From contig NZ_LZRK01000004.1 in NCBI RefSeq assembly GCF_001687305.1, positions 186,001-250,000 of the forward strand: a stretch of 64,000 nt of DNA. Reading direction: 5' to 3'. The notes beneath the pieces were generated by a model. The model saw only the letters and a program-made list of their open reading frames with translations. It did no database searches and was not told the origin of the DNA. The stretch is from Actinomyces vulturis. Lineage in GTDB: Bacteria > Actinomycetota > Actinomycetes > Actinomycetales > Actinomycetaceae. Positions 1-8,400 of the stretch are shown piece after piece (the stretch's first letter is position 1; the number at the start of each line of letters is the position of its first letter). Both the position numbers and the translations under genes were made by a program.

Positions 1-302
1 ATCAGCTTCTGCTTCAGATCGCCCCACTGGTACTGCTGGATATCAACCTTGATATTGTGTTCTTTTTCGAATGCGGCGATGACATCCATATAAGCCTTGT
101 AGTCACGCCCTGCAGACAGGTAGAAGACAAGCGTCTTGCCGGTACGCTCACCTTCAACGCCGCCTTCTGAGACTTCCTCATTTCCTCCTACTCCCCCAGG
201 CGAAGAGCATGCGGCGAGAGTAAGTGCTGCTGCAGCGGCTGCACCAGCGAGAAATGCGCGGCGAGGAACTGCGGACAGTGTGGTGTAGGTGCTACGCGTC
301 AT
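1..302 (-). CDS. ABC transporter substrate-binding lipoprotein, sugar type (3' part missing)
   Basis: About 100 N-terminal codons are visible; the gene runs off the left edge. The start ATG at 302 has an AGGAAAG ribosome site. The N-terminus has twin arginines (PRRAF), an Ala-rich hydrophobic stretch and a lipobox LAAC near residue 32, so it is an exported lipoprotein. After an acidic linker the mature part begins KTLVFYL, followed by an AAFEKEHNIKVDI segment, which is how family 1 (sugar/oligosaccharide) binding proteins start. The LacI-family gene directly upstream on the same strand supports sugar uptake. The substrate cannot be read from this fragment, and permease genes would lie beyond the window. 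Confidence 0.8.
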   Translation of the reverse strand, partial: MTRSTYTTLSAVPRRAFLAGAAAAAALTLAACSSPGGVGGNEEVSEGGVEGERTGKTLVFYLSAGRDYKAYMDVIAAFEKEHNIKVDIQQYQWGDLKQKL

Positions 303-329
303 TGCGTCTTTCCTTACTATCTATGTGGT

Positions 330-398
330 GATGCAAGCGCATCGGTGTGAGTGATGGTGGTGATCTTTCACCAACGACGTGATTAAGGGGCTCACGTC
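330..398. promoter_or_regulatory. Inverted repeats between lacI-type gene and ABC gene
   Basis: Three inverted repeats lie close together: GATGC-4-GCATC at 330-343, TGGTGA-TCTT-TCACCA at 358-373, and GACGTGA-9-TCACGTC at 376-398, the last overlapping the LacI-family stop codon. They may be operators for the binding-protein gene, a terminator for the regulator gene, or both. None is identical to the 12-bp palindrome upstream of the regulator. Confidence 0.35.
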
Positions 399-1456
399 AT
401 GTCATTCGACATCTCGCTAGGAGTTGTTTGCCGAATGAACAACCGCCATCCTTCGTTGATGACGGAAGAATGTGGGTTGGTTCCCTGGAGTCGGGACCAG
501 AAATGAGCAAGCATCGAGTTCACGGATTCTTCACTCATGCCAATAGTGGTCAGTGGGGGCTGCATCATGGCACCTTCTGCGCTAGCACCCGTTCCAACAA
601 TGCTTAGTTCTTGCGGAATCTTCAGATCAAGATGTTGCGCAGCCATCATCATGCCAATAGCGCCACGGTCGGATGCACAGTACAGGGCCTGAGGACGAGG
701 AGTTTGTGCCAGTGCACAAATGCCCACACGGTATGCCTGAGGAATCGTCGCCGCATCACAGGTAAGTACCCATGGCTGGCGATGATGCTGACGGCACCAG
801 GAAAGGTATGAGGGATAGCGTTCATCCTGTTGTCCCATTGCTTCATCGGCTTCACCGGGATGCTGACCGACATAGGCGATCGTTTCACATCCATTAGCGT
901 GAAGATGGTCGAGTGCCTCACCTACTGCACCAGCTTCATCGGTATAGATCACGTCATACGAGGAGGAATCATCAATTGATAAATCCTCAATAGGGGCGCC
1001 ACAATTCTCAACGACCATGACAGGGACAGGCGGGGTTGGCAAGGAGTTCATCAATTCACGGCGCGTGTTTTGTGAACAGGACACTAACGCACCATCACAA
1101 AGACCACTTCGAAGAGTTTCAGCAATAACATCATCGTGTCCCTCGTCAACGGCGATGGAGACTAATAGATAGTCATGGTCAGCAAAAAAGCGTTGAGCAT
1201 GAAGAATGTAGCGTTCAACGAAGCGATCCATCGGAGCGTTGTAAAACAACGCCACCGTACGAGTCCGTCCTCTCCTCAGCGATTGGGCGCTCCGGTCACG
1301 AACGTAACCAAGATCTTGAGCGGCAGCAAGCACGCGTTCTTGAGTCTTTGCACTAAATCGCTGAGCTTTATTCCCACCAGCAAGAATGTAGGAAACAGTG
1401 GACACACTGACACCGCAGGCCTGTGCCACATCGGTGAGTTGAGTGCGTCGTTGCAT
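392..1456 (-). CDS. LacI-family transcriptional regulator
   Basis: Sugar-responsive repressor of about 354 residues, the usual family length. The N-terminus (MQRRTQLTDVAQACGVSVST) is the LacI helix-turn-helix, followed by the hinge helix region (SAQSLRRGRTRTVALFY) and a periplasmic-binding-like effector domain. ATG 1456 puts the HTH at the canonical distance from the N-terminus; a GTG at 1480 would add 8 residues, and neither has a clear Shine-Dalgarno. It lies upstream of and codirectional with a sugar-type ABC binding lipoprotein, which it probably controls. A perfect 12-bp palindrome 34 bp upstream of the start suggests autoregulation. The effector sugar is unknown. Confidence 0.88.
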   Translation of the reverse strand: MQRRTQLTDVAQACGVSVSTVSYILAGGNKAQRFSAKTQERVLAAAQDLGYVRDRSAQSLRRGRTRTVALFYNAPMDRFVERYILHAQRFFADHDYLLVSIAVDEGHDDVIAETLRSGLCDGALVSCSQNTRRELMNSLPTPPVPVMVVENCGAPIEDLSIDDSSSYDVIYTDEAGAVGEALDHLHANGCETIAYVGQHPGEADEAMGQQDERYPSYLSWCRQHHRQPWVLTCDAATIPQAYRVGICALAQTPRPQALYCASDRGAIGMMMAAQHLDLKIPQELSIVGTGASAEGAMMQPPLTTIGMSEESVNSMLAHFWSRLQGTNPHSSVINEGWRLFIRQTTPSEMSNDMT

Positions 1457-1489
1457 AAACACTATGATGCACGTCACCACAATAGTTGG

Positions 1490-1501
1490 TCAAACGTTTG
1501 A
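1490..1501. promoter_or_regulatory. LacI-type operator palindrome
   Basis: TCAAACGTTTGA is a perfect 12-bp palindrome with the central CG typical of LacI-family operators. It lies just upstream of the LacI-family gene, next to AT-rich TATATATT that could serve as a -10 element, so it would allow autorepression. Confidence 0.6.
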
Positions 1502-1537
1502 ATATATATCTATTGAGATAACTATTACTTAGGTAAA

Positions 1538-1583
1538 CCTAAGGGTGATGGTCCTAGTTTCTATCAGAACCACCACCCTTAGG
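1538..1583 (-). terminator. Terminator hairpin after RNase E/G gene
   Basis: A 15-bp stem with one mismatch pairs 1538-1552 with 1569-1583 (CCTAAGGGTG against CACCCTTAGG at the base). It lies 33 bp beyond the RNase E/G stop. On the minus strand it is followed by TTTACC, a weak U-tract. The adjacent CTTAGG-TAAA-CCTAAG (1528-1543) is a competing smaller hairpin. Confidence 0.6.
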
Positions 1584-1615
1584 CTTAGTTATGCAATATT
1601 GTCAGGCTTTTGCAT

Positions 1616-4600
1616 TCACTCTGCTTCAGCAATACCTGCCTTGCCAGTCGCTACGACGCGACGACGACGAGTGCGCGCCTTGAGTGCAGAGCCTCCCCCG
1701 GTCAACACAGTGGTGCCGTTGTTATCATCAGCAGAATCAGCAGACGCCTCATCAACGGCCCGAGAAGCCGGCACGGTCTTGCCAGTGACTTCAATCGGCT
1801 CAGTCACCGAAGGAGGGGCAGCCTTGGCGCTACGTACTGCGCGACGTTTACGCGGCACAGCAGACTTCGTCACAACGACGCTCTTAGCAACCATCTCCCT
1901 CTCGGTATGTCCCTGCGCATCGGAGTCATGTGAAGTCGCAGGATCCATTGAAGCATCTGCATTATCCGCAGGGGCCTGAATACTACGACGTAACTGACGC
2001 TTTTTTGATACAGATTTCTCTGCTTGATTTTCCTTGTCATCTGACATAGAAGTCGCGCCTGGAGCATCAGCCTCACTACCTTCTCCCTCACTAGGAGTGC
2101 TTTGAGGCGAGGGGGATCGGCGAGAAGAACGCTCACCCCCTCTGGATGAACGGCGCGAACGAGAAGAACGAGAGCGACTAGAGAATTCGGTAGATTCGCC
2201 AACTACCACATCAGTATTCTCAGTTAACGCATCATCCGGGACATCATCGGAGTCACGATTATCCCCTGCCTGAAAATCTTTATGCTCGCCAGCAGGATTC
2301 TCCTGAGCATCAGCATCTCCATCAGACTCCTGTGCCAGACGTTCACGCTTTTTTGCTTCAGCGGCGGCAGCAATCTGAGCCAAAGTCTGACTCACAGCAG
2401 CGCGCTGCATCGAGGACTGATCGTCCTCATCAGTCATGTTCTCACCATCACGCTGATCCGCGTTATGGGAACGGTCGGGACGTGAACGATTCTTACGTCG
2501 TGAACGAGAAGAATCGACGTCATCACTATGGGAGGCGTTAGCGGAATTGTCCTGCGCGACGTCATTCTTTTTATTTTGACGCTGCTTTCGACGTGGGGGA
2601 ACTTGAGCAGAGACAGAATTGTCAATGTCAGCGTTCTCGACAGGAGCATCATGAACGATAAAGCCCCTGCCGTTACAGCATTCACACGTGGTAGAGAACG
2701 CTTCAACCAAGCCCTGCCCCACACGTTTACGTGTCATCTGCACCAAGCCCAGGCTGGTCACTTCAGTGACCTGGTGGCGTGTGCGGTCACGCGCCAAGCA
2801 CTCAACAAGACGACGAAGCACCAGATCACGGTTGGACTCAAGAACCATGTCCACAAAGTCAATAACCACCATGCCGCCGATATCGCGCAGGCGCAGTTGA
2901 CGCACGATTTCTTCGGCAGCCTCGATGTTGTTCTTCGTTACCGTTTCTTCAAGAGTACCGCCGGCGGTGAATCGACCAGTGTTCACATCGACCACGGTCA
3001 TCGCTTCGGTACGGTCAATAACGATAGTACCGCCACTAGGCAACCAGACCTTACGGTCAAAGCCTTTCGCCAGTTGCTCATCTACACGATGAGCAGCGAA
3101 TACATCATCCTTGCTAGTCCAGTGACTCAGGCGTTCACTAAGGTCCGGGGAGACTTCGCCGATGTATTCGGAGATAGTGGCCCATGCCGTGTCACCAGAG
3201 ACGATCAACTTATTGAAGTCTTCGTTAAAGACGTCGCGGACCACACGCAGAGCAAGTTCAGGTTCGCCCTTGAGGAGTACAGGGGCTTTAGCGGACCCCT
3301 TCGCAACCTGCTTGGCTTTCTTATCAATGGTTTCCCACTGCTTGCTCAGGCGCTGCACGTCCTGGGCGATCTGTTCTTCGGTGGCCCCCTCAGCGGCAGT
3401 GCGCACAATGACACCGGCATTGTCTGGGACAACCTTTTTGAGAATCTTCTTCAGACGGGCACGCTCAGTGTCAGGAAGTTTGCGGGAAATACCAGTCATC
3501 GAGCCACCAGGTACGAGAACCAGGTAGCGGCCAGCCAGGGTGATCTGGCTGGTCAAACGAGCGCCCTTATGGCCAATCGGATCCTTGGTGACCTGAACGA
3601 GAACAGTGTCACCGCTCTTGAGTGCATCCTCGATACGACGCGGCTTGCCTTCCATCCCTGCGGCATCCCAGTTGACTTCGCCGGCGTAAAGAACGGCATT
3701 ACGGTCCTCGCCGAGGTCCACGAACGCCGCTTCCATTGAGGGAAGAACATTCTGGACTCGTCCAATGTAGACGTTACCCACCATGGAGGTCTGAGTGTGT
3801 CGAGCCACGTAGTGTTCAACAAGCAGACCATCTTCAATCACGGCGATCTGATTAAGACCGTCCTTTTCACGCACAATCATCGAGCGATCAACACTCTCGC
3901 GGCGTGCGAGGAATTCCGCTTCAGTAACAATCGGGCGGCGACGGCCAGCCATGCGGCCTTCACGACGACGCTGACGTTTAGCCTCAAGGCGAGTGGAGCC
4001 CTTCAGCGCGGTAATTTCATCACGCACGTCGCGTGAAGAATCAGAACGAGTACGGCTACGGCGACGGCGACGGCGACGCGAGGAACCGGTGTATTCTTCC
4101 TCATCGCTCTCATCCTCATCAGATGAATCAGACTCATCGGTAGACTCGCCATCAGAATCGTCCTGAGCGGAGCGGGTACGACTACGGCGCCCACGCCCTC
4201 CCCTACGGCGACGACGCCGAGTGGTGCTTTCTTCGTCATCATCCTCAGTGGATTCTGACTCATCTTCCGTCTCTTCGGACTGATCAACAATTAAGTCCTC
4301 TCCGTCATCGTCACGACGCTTCCGGAGACGAGTAGGTGAAGACTTCAATGAACGGCCGGAGGTTGCTGCAGCAAGTTCTTCAAGATCATGGGCAACTGAC
4401 TCGGTGGAATCTTCCTCCGGTCCGCCAAGACTCTGGTCATCACTGTCCCCCGGACGGGAAACAGAGCGAGAACGAGAAGAACGCACGCTCGTGGACTTTT
4501 TCCCTGAAGAACGAGTCGGTTTGTCCTGGCGGGATTGACCAGATTCTGCGGATTCATTTTCCTCATCAGCAGATGCACTGGCAGACCTCTCAGCGGTCTT

Positions 4601-4993
4601 GGAACTTTTCGTCCCCTTCTTTTTCGAATCAGATTTCTTAGCCTCTGACTTCTTCACGTCAGTCTTCTTCCTGGAAGACTTACGCTCAGTCTTTTCTTCA
4701 ACCTCATCAGATGATTCTGCGAGAGAAGCGAAGGCAGGCTGATCTGCCGACGTCGCGCGGCGGCGTCGACGAGCACGCGTGGGGTCAGGAGTTTGGAACA
4801 GAAGAGATGCCGCTGGAAGACGGACTTCAGTCTGTTCGCCAGCAGGACCAGTGGTGGGCTGACTCAGTTCAGGAGTGGAAGCCGACTCAGGCTGGGTTGA
4901 AGGAGCAGTAGCCTTACGGCGAGTACGGTGAGCGGGCTGTGACTGCGAATCATTGGACTCAGCAGGCGTAGTTGCCTCTGACGTAGGCGTCAT
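1616..4993 (-). CDS. rne: Ribonuclease E/G with long charged N- and C-terminal arms
   Basis: Endoribonuclease for mRNA decay and rRNA/tRNA processing. The start ATG 4993 has GGAG six bases upstream, giving 1125 residues. The catalytic core is at about 370-780: an S1 domain (NVYIGRVQNVLPSMEAAFVD), the DNase I-like part with metal-binding Asp in VVDVNTG near 666 and VIDFVDM, and the Zn-link cysteines CECCNGRG near 769. The first ~370 residues are disordered, alternating Ser/Glu/Asp-rich and Arg-rich blocks. The last ~345 are similarly charged, ending in Arg-rich motifs. Such arms in actinobacterial RNase E usually bind RNA and degradosome partners. A hairpin terminator follows the stop. Confidence 0.95.
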   Translation of the reverse strand: MTPTSEATTPAESNDSQSQPAHRTRRKATAPSTQPESASTPELSQPTTGPAGEQTEVRLPAASLLFQTPDPTRARRRRRATSADQPAFASLAESSDEVEEKTERKSSRKKTDVKKSEAKKSDSKKKGTKSSKTAERSASASADEENESAESGQSRQDKPTRSSGKKSTSVRSSRSRSVSRPGDSDDQSLGGPEEDSTESVAHDLEELAAATSGRSLKSSPTRLRKRRDDDGEDLIVDQSEETEDESESTEDDDEESTTRRRRRRGGRGRRSRTRSAQDDSDGESTDESDSSDEDESDEEEYTGSSRRRRRRRSRTRSDSSRDVRDEITALKGSTRLEAKRQRRREGRMAGRRRPIVTEAEFLARRESVDRSMIVREKDGLNQIAVIEDGLLVEHYVARHTQTSMVGNVYIGRVQNVLPSMEAAFVDLGEDRNAVLYAGEVNWDAAGMEGKPRRIEDALKSGDTVLVQVTKDPIGHKGARLTSQITLAGRYLVLVPGGSMTGISRKLPDTERARLKKILKKVVPDNAGVIVRTAAEGATEEQIAQDVQRLSKQWETIDKKAKQVAKGSAKAPVLLKGEPELALRVVRDVFNEDFNKLIVSGDTAWATISEYIGEVSPDLSERLSHWTSKDDVFAAHRVDEQLAKGFDRKVWLPSGGTIVIDRTEAMTVVDVNTGRFTAGGTLEETVTKNNIEAAEEIVRQLRLRDIGGMVVIDFVDMVLESNRDLVLRRLVECLARDRTRHQVTEVTSLGLVQMTRKRVGQGLVEAFSTTCECCNGRGFIVHDAPVENADIDNSVSAQVPPRRKQRQNKKNDVAQDNSANASHSDDVDSSRSRRKNRSRPDRSHNADQRDGENMTDEDDQSSMQRAAVSQTLAQIAAAAEAKKRERLAQESDGDADAQENPAGEHKDFQAGDNRDSDDVPDDALTENTDVVVGESTEFSSRSRSSRSRRSSRGGERSSRRSPSPQSTPSEGEGSEADAPGATSMSDDKENQAEKSVSKKRQLRRSIQAPADNADASMDPATSHDSDAQGHTEREMVAKSVVVTKSAVPRKRRAVRSAKAAPPSVTEPIEVTGKTVPASRAVDEASADSADDNNGTTVLTGGGSALKARTRRRRVVATGKAGIAEAE

Positions 4994-5355
4994 GATGGTC
5001 TCCATGGCAGGGACGCACACGTACCTGTGCCCCCTGTCGGGCAAGCCCCACAATGGTGGGGAGAAAAAGTCTCATCGAGCGCATAGGCGCCATCCGGGGC
5101 ACTCATCTTCTTGATTTTTTGCAGCGACGCCACTGAAGGCGGCGCAAGAAAATCACAAGCACGGACGGATGATTGATTCCTGCCCGGTACGAGGTAGGCA
5201 TCAACTGGGGTCAGTATCCCACATTTTTATGACGATTCTTGGCAAGGCTTCATGACACTTTGTCTTAAATGCCGGTAGAATCTACCTAATTGATGAGCAG
5301 TGGTGACACAAACCACTACCAAACCATTTTGACCCACAACCGAAAGGTGGCGCCA
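4994..5355. promoter_or_regulatory. Divergent promoter region rne / cydA, with predicted cydA promoter
   Basis: This 362-bp gap holds no gene I can support. On the plus strand, ATGACA (5252-5257), an 18-bp spacer and TAGAAT (5276-5281) make a plausible sigma70-type promoter for cydA, giving a leader of about 70 nt. An AAAGGTGG ribosome site at 5343-5350 precedes the GTG start. No clear operator for a redox regulator was seen. Confidence 0.5.
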
Positions 5356-6822
5356 GTGAGCATTGCACCAATGGCGCTAGATTCACTTGATCTAGCGCGA
5401 TGGCAGTTCGGCATCACAACCGTCTACCACTTCATCCTCGTTCCGCTCACGATCGGTCTTAGCCCGCTCGTGGCATTTATGGAAACGCGCTGGCTCAAGA
5501 CCGGAAATGAACAGTGGCTCACCGCCACGAAGTTCTTCGGCAAACTCCTGCTGATCAACTTTGCACTCGGTGTGGCAACCGGTATCGTCCAAGAATTCCA
5601 GTTCGGCATGAACTGGTCGGAATACTCTCGCGCCGTAGGCAATATCTTCGGCGCTCCCCTTGCCTTCGAAGCGCTGCTTGCCTTCTTCATGGAATCCACT
5701 TTCCTGGGACTATGGATCTTCGGCTGGGATCGCCTTAGCCCCAAACTCCACAACCTATGCATGTGGATGGTGGCCATTGGTGTGAATGTTTCTGCCTTCT
5801 TCATCTTGGCCGCTAACTCTTGGATGCAGCACCCCGTGGGCGCTGTTGTCAACCCCGAAACTGGACGTTTTGAACTTGACGGTGTGAGCGGTTTCTTTGC
5901 TGTTCTCGCCAACCCCATCTTATGGACCACCATCGTCCACGTTATTGCGACCTCTTTCCTTGTCGCAGGCACCATCGTGATGGGCATCTCCGTGTGGTGG
6001 ATGGTCAAGGCTTCCCGTGCAGGCGAGAACTTCGAGGCACGTGAACTCTGGCGCCGCACCACTCACTTCGGTGCTGTTGTCGTCATCGTTGCTGGACTGC
6101 TCACCGCAGGCTCCGGTCACATCCAGGGCCAGATCACCTACCATGAGCAGCCCACCAAGATGGCTGCCGCAGAGGCTCTCTGCGACACAGAAAAGGGTGC
6201 AAGTTTCACGGCAATGGCATTCGGTGACTGCGAAAGTGGTATCACCCGTATCATCGAAGTGCCTAAGGTCTATTCCTTCCTAGCCACCAATGATTTCAAC
6301 TCTGAAATGACGGGCCTTAACGATCTTCAGACCGAATACGCCCAGCGCTTCGGTGAAGACGTTAATTACTCCCCCAACGTCATGATTACTTTCTGGACTT
6401 TCCGTCTCATGATCGGCCTGGGCCTGTTGTCAGTGGTTATCGGACTTGGAGTCCTGTGGCTCATCCGTGGCAACAAGCTCATCTCCAACTCCAAGCTCGG
6501 CACCCTGGCGCTATGGACCACTCCCCTACCCTTCCTGGGCGCAAGTTTCGGCTGGATCTTCACTGAAATGGGTCGTCAGCCTTGGGTTGTTGCCCCCAAC
6601 CTCAATGACCCCACGTCCATGGTGTACATGCTCACCCAGGACGGTGTATCTACCGTGGTCTCCAGTGCATCCGTACTGACCTCTATGGTGATCTTCACCC
6701 TCCTGTACGCAGCACTCGGCGTGGTCTGGTTCATGCTCTTCCGTCGCTACGTCCGCGAAGGTGTTCGCACCCCCGTGGCGCAGGCAGAAGAATCAGCCTC
6801 CAACCTCTCATTTAGTTACTGA
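5356..6822 (+). CDS. cydA: Cytochrome bd ubiquinol/menaquinol oxidase subunit I
   Basis: Subunit I of the high-affinity terminal oxidase, a membrane protein of about 488 residues. I chose GTG 5356 because of AAAGGTGG five bases upstream and because the conserved N-terminus (LDLARWQFG) follows closely; an upstream ATG at 5290 has no ribosome site. Visible landmarks: His in TTVYHFILVP (haem b595 ligand), glutamates in FEALLAFFMEST, His in WMQHPVG (haem b558 ligand region) and the GRQPW motif. cydB follows after 26 bp. cydD and cydC lie 3 kb downstream, separated by two minus-strand genes. Confidence 0.96.
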   Translation: MSIAPMALDSLDLARWQFGITTVYHFILVPLTIGLSPLVAFMETRWLKTGNEQWLTATKFFGKLLLINFALGVATGIVQEFQFGMNWSEYSRAVGNIFGAPLAFEALLAFFMESTFLGLWIFGWDRLSPKLHNLCMWMVAIGVNVSAFFILAANSWMQHPVGAVVNPETGRFELDGVSGFFAVLANPILWTTIVHVIATSFLVAGTIVMGISVWWMVKASRAGENFEARELWRRTTHFGAVVVIVAGLLTAGSGHIQGQITYHEQPTKMAAAEALCDTEKGASFTAMAFGDCESGITRIIEVPKVYSFLATNDFNSEMTGLNDLQTEYAQRFGEDVNYSPNVMITFWTFRLMIGLGLLSVVIGLGVLWLIRGNKLISNSKLGTLALWTTPLPFLGASFGWIFTEMGRQPWVVAPNLNDPTSMVYMLTQDGVSTVVSSASVLTSMVIFTLLYAALGVVWFMLFRRYVREGVRTPVAQAEESASNLSFSY

Positions 6823-6848
6823 GCCTAGAGAGAAAAAGGACAACGATA

Positions 6849-7979
6849 ATGACACTCTCTATCCTCTGGTTCATCCTCATCGCCATCCTCTGGATCGGCT
6901 ACCTCACCCTCGAAGGTTTCGACTTTGGCGTAGGTATGCTGCTGCGCCCGCTCGCTAAAAACGAGCAGGAACGCCGTGCCATGCTTAAAACCATTGGACC
7001 TCACTGGGATGGCAACGAAGTGTGGCTGCTCACCGCTGGTGGCGCTACATTCGCAGCATTCCCTGAATGGTACGGAACCCTCTTCTCCGGTGCCTACCTG
7101 GTGCTCTTCCTCATCCTCCTGGCCCTCATCGTGCGTATCTGCGCCATCGAATGGCGCGGTAAGATCAACGACCAGGCCTGGCGTGACCGCTGGGACTGGG
7201 CTCACACCATCTCCGCATGGCTGCCCTCCATCCTCTGGGGTGCTGCTTTCGCCAACTTGGTTCAGGGCATGAAGATCGAGGTTGTCACCACGGCAACCGG
7301 TGAGGTTGTTCCTCCCGCAGAAGTTCCCGCTGACAGCCTCCTGGCCGGTGCTTCCCACCAGCTCACCGGTGGCTTCTGGAGCCTCATCACCCCCTTCACC
7401 TTGCTTGGTGGCGTAGTGACCTGCCTGCTGTTCCTGACCCACGGTGCTCTGTACGTGGCACTCAAGACCGCTGGTGATCTATCGTCGCGTGCTGAAGCAC
7501 TGGCTAAGAAGACCGGTATCGCCTCCATCGCTGCCACCGCTATTTGGGCCCTGTGGGCACAACTTGCCTACTCCCCCAATGCCATTGCGTGGCTACCCCT
7601 CATCCTGACCGCTCTTGCACTCATTGCTTCCTACGCGATGCTGCTCAAGGGACGCCAGGGATGGGCATTTGGTCTGCACTTCGCTGGAATCGCTGGCGCC
7701 GTGGTGTACATCTTCTCCAATATGGCACCTGACATCATGCGTTCCTCCATCAATCCGGCCTACTCCTTGACCATCACGCAGGGCGCATCCACTAACACCA
7801 CCCTCATCATCATGACCGTGGCTGCAGTGATTTTCGTTCCCGTGGTGCTCTTCTACACAATCTGGGGCTACAAGGTCTTCTCCGCTCGTATCCATGCTGA
7901 TGCGATCGATACCAACGAGGGCCTCCACCCCACCAAGGTTCGTGATTCCTCTCAGCCTGTTGCTCACATCGGCTACTAA
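6849..7979 (+). CDS. cydB: Cytochrome bd oxidase subunit II
   Basis: Membrane partner of CydA, 376 residues, with about eight hydrophobic segments. The opening (ILWIGYLTLEGFDFGVGML) and the motif GPHWDGNEVWLLTAGGATFAAFP are characteristic of CydB. An AAAGGA site precedes ATG 6849. It is cotranscribed with cydA, and an 18-bp stem terminator follows 35 bp after the stop. Confidence 0.96.
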   Translation: MTLSILWFILIAILWIGYLTLEGFDFGVGMLLRPLAKNEQERRAMLKTIGPHWDGNEVWLLTAGGATFAAFPEWYGTLFSGAYLVLFLILLALIVRICAIEWRGKINDQAWRDRWDWAHTISAWLPSILWGAAFANLVQGMKIEVVTTATGEVVPPAEVPADSLLAGASHQLTGGFWSLITPFTLLGGVVTCLLFLTHGALYVALKTAGDLSSRAEALAKKTGIASIAATAIWALWAQLAYSPNAIAWLPLILTALALIASYAMLLKGRQGWAFGLHFAGIAGAVVYIFSNMAPDIMRSSINPAYSLTITQGASTNTTLIIMTVAAVIFVPVVLFYTIWGYKVFSARIHADAIDTNEGLHPTKVRDSSQPVAHIGY

Positions 7980-8014
7980 GTTTGAGATGAACTGAATCCT
8001 CACGATTCATTGAC

Positions 8015-8052
8015 GTGGTGGGGCGGCCAGCATTTGCTGGCCGCCCCACCAC
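8015..8052 (+). terminator. Terminator after cydAB
   Basis: A perfect 18-bp stem (GTGGTGGGGCGGCCAGCA and its complement) with a minimal loop, followed by CGTTTATC. The U-tract is short, but the stem is very stable. It closes the cydAB transcript. Confidence 0.85.
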
Positions 8053-8400
8053 CGTTTATCTCAAGGACTAATCGTTATGAAGTGAAGTTGTGAAGACTCG
8101 CCATTCATGTTGAACTGCAGTGCTTCGTCGCAACGGTGTTATTTGGGAACGATCACCGCACGATGAATGAATCGTTGAGCACCAGTGAGATGAAATACGC
8201 TCATCATCACGTGCGATCAAATGCCCTCACCATCAATCGGAAGGCGCTTAAAACACTACTTTTAACGAACTCAACACCCTTTAACAGTACATACAAATAG
8301 TCTTTATACAAATAGTCTTTCCATAAGAAAGGATCAGTTTCGCGTTAACGAAATAGTTGCCATGCAAATAAGCACTCAACCTTGCAGTCAACAAGTTTGT
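8053..8400. other. 348-bp gap without a supported gene
   Basis: The gap lies between the ends of the convergent cydAB and TSUP genes. It is more AT-rich than its surroundings. I see no ORF with a credible ribosome site and no RNA gene. The one notable feature is a 15-bp perfect tandem repeat at 8291-8320. Confidence 0.5.
8291..8320. repeat. Perfect 15-bp tandem direct repeat
   Basis: ATACAAATAGTCTTT occurs twice back to back (8291-8305 and 8306-8320). It lies about 80 bp beyond the stop of the TSUP exporter gene. It could be a protein-binding site or replication slippage; no partner copy was noticed elsewhere. Confidence 0.8.

Noticed and set aside
2528-3739. A 403-codon open frame on the plus strand
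   Set aside because: It is antisense to the conserved RNase E/G core, has no ribosome site and shows no recognisable motif; the coding strand is clearly the other one.
5424-6062. A 212-codon minus-strand open frame
   Set aside because: It is antisense to cydA and lacks a ribosome site or known motif.
8053-8400. Small protein gene in the gap after cydB
   Set aside because: The short frames there lack a ribosome site and have no coherent composition.
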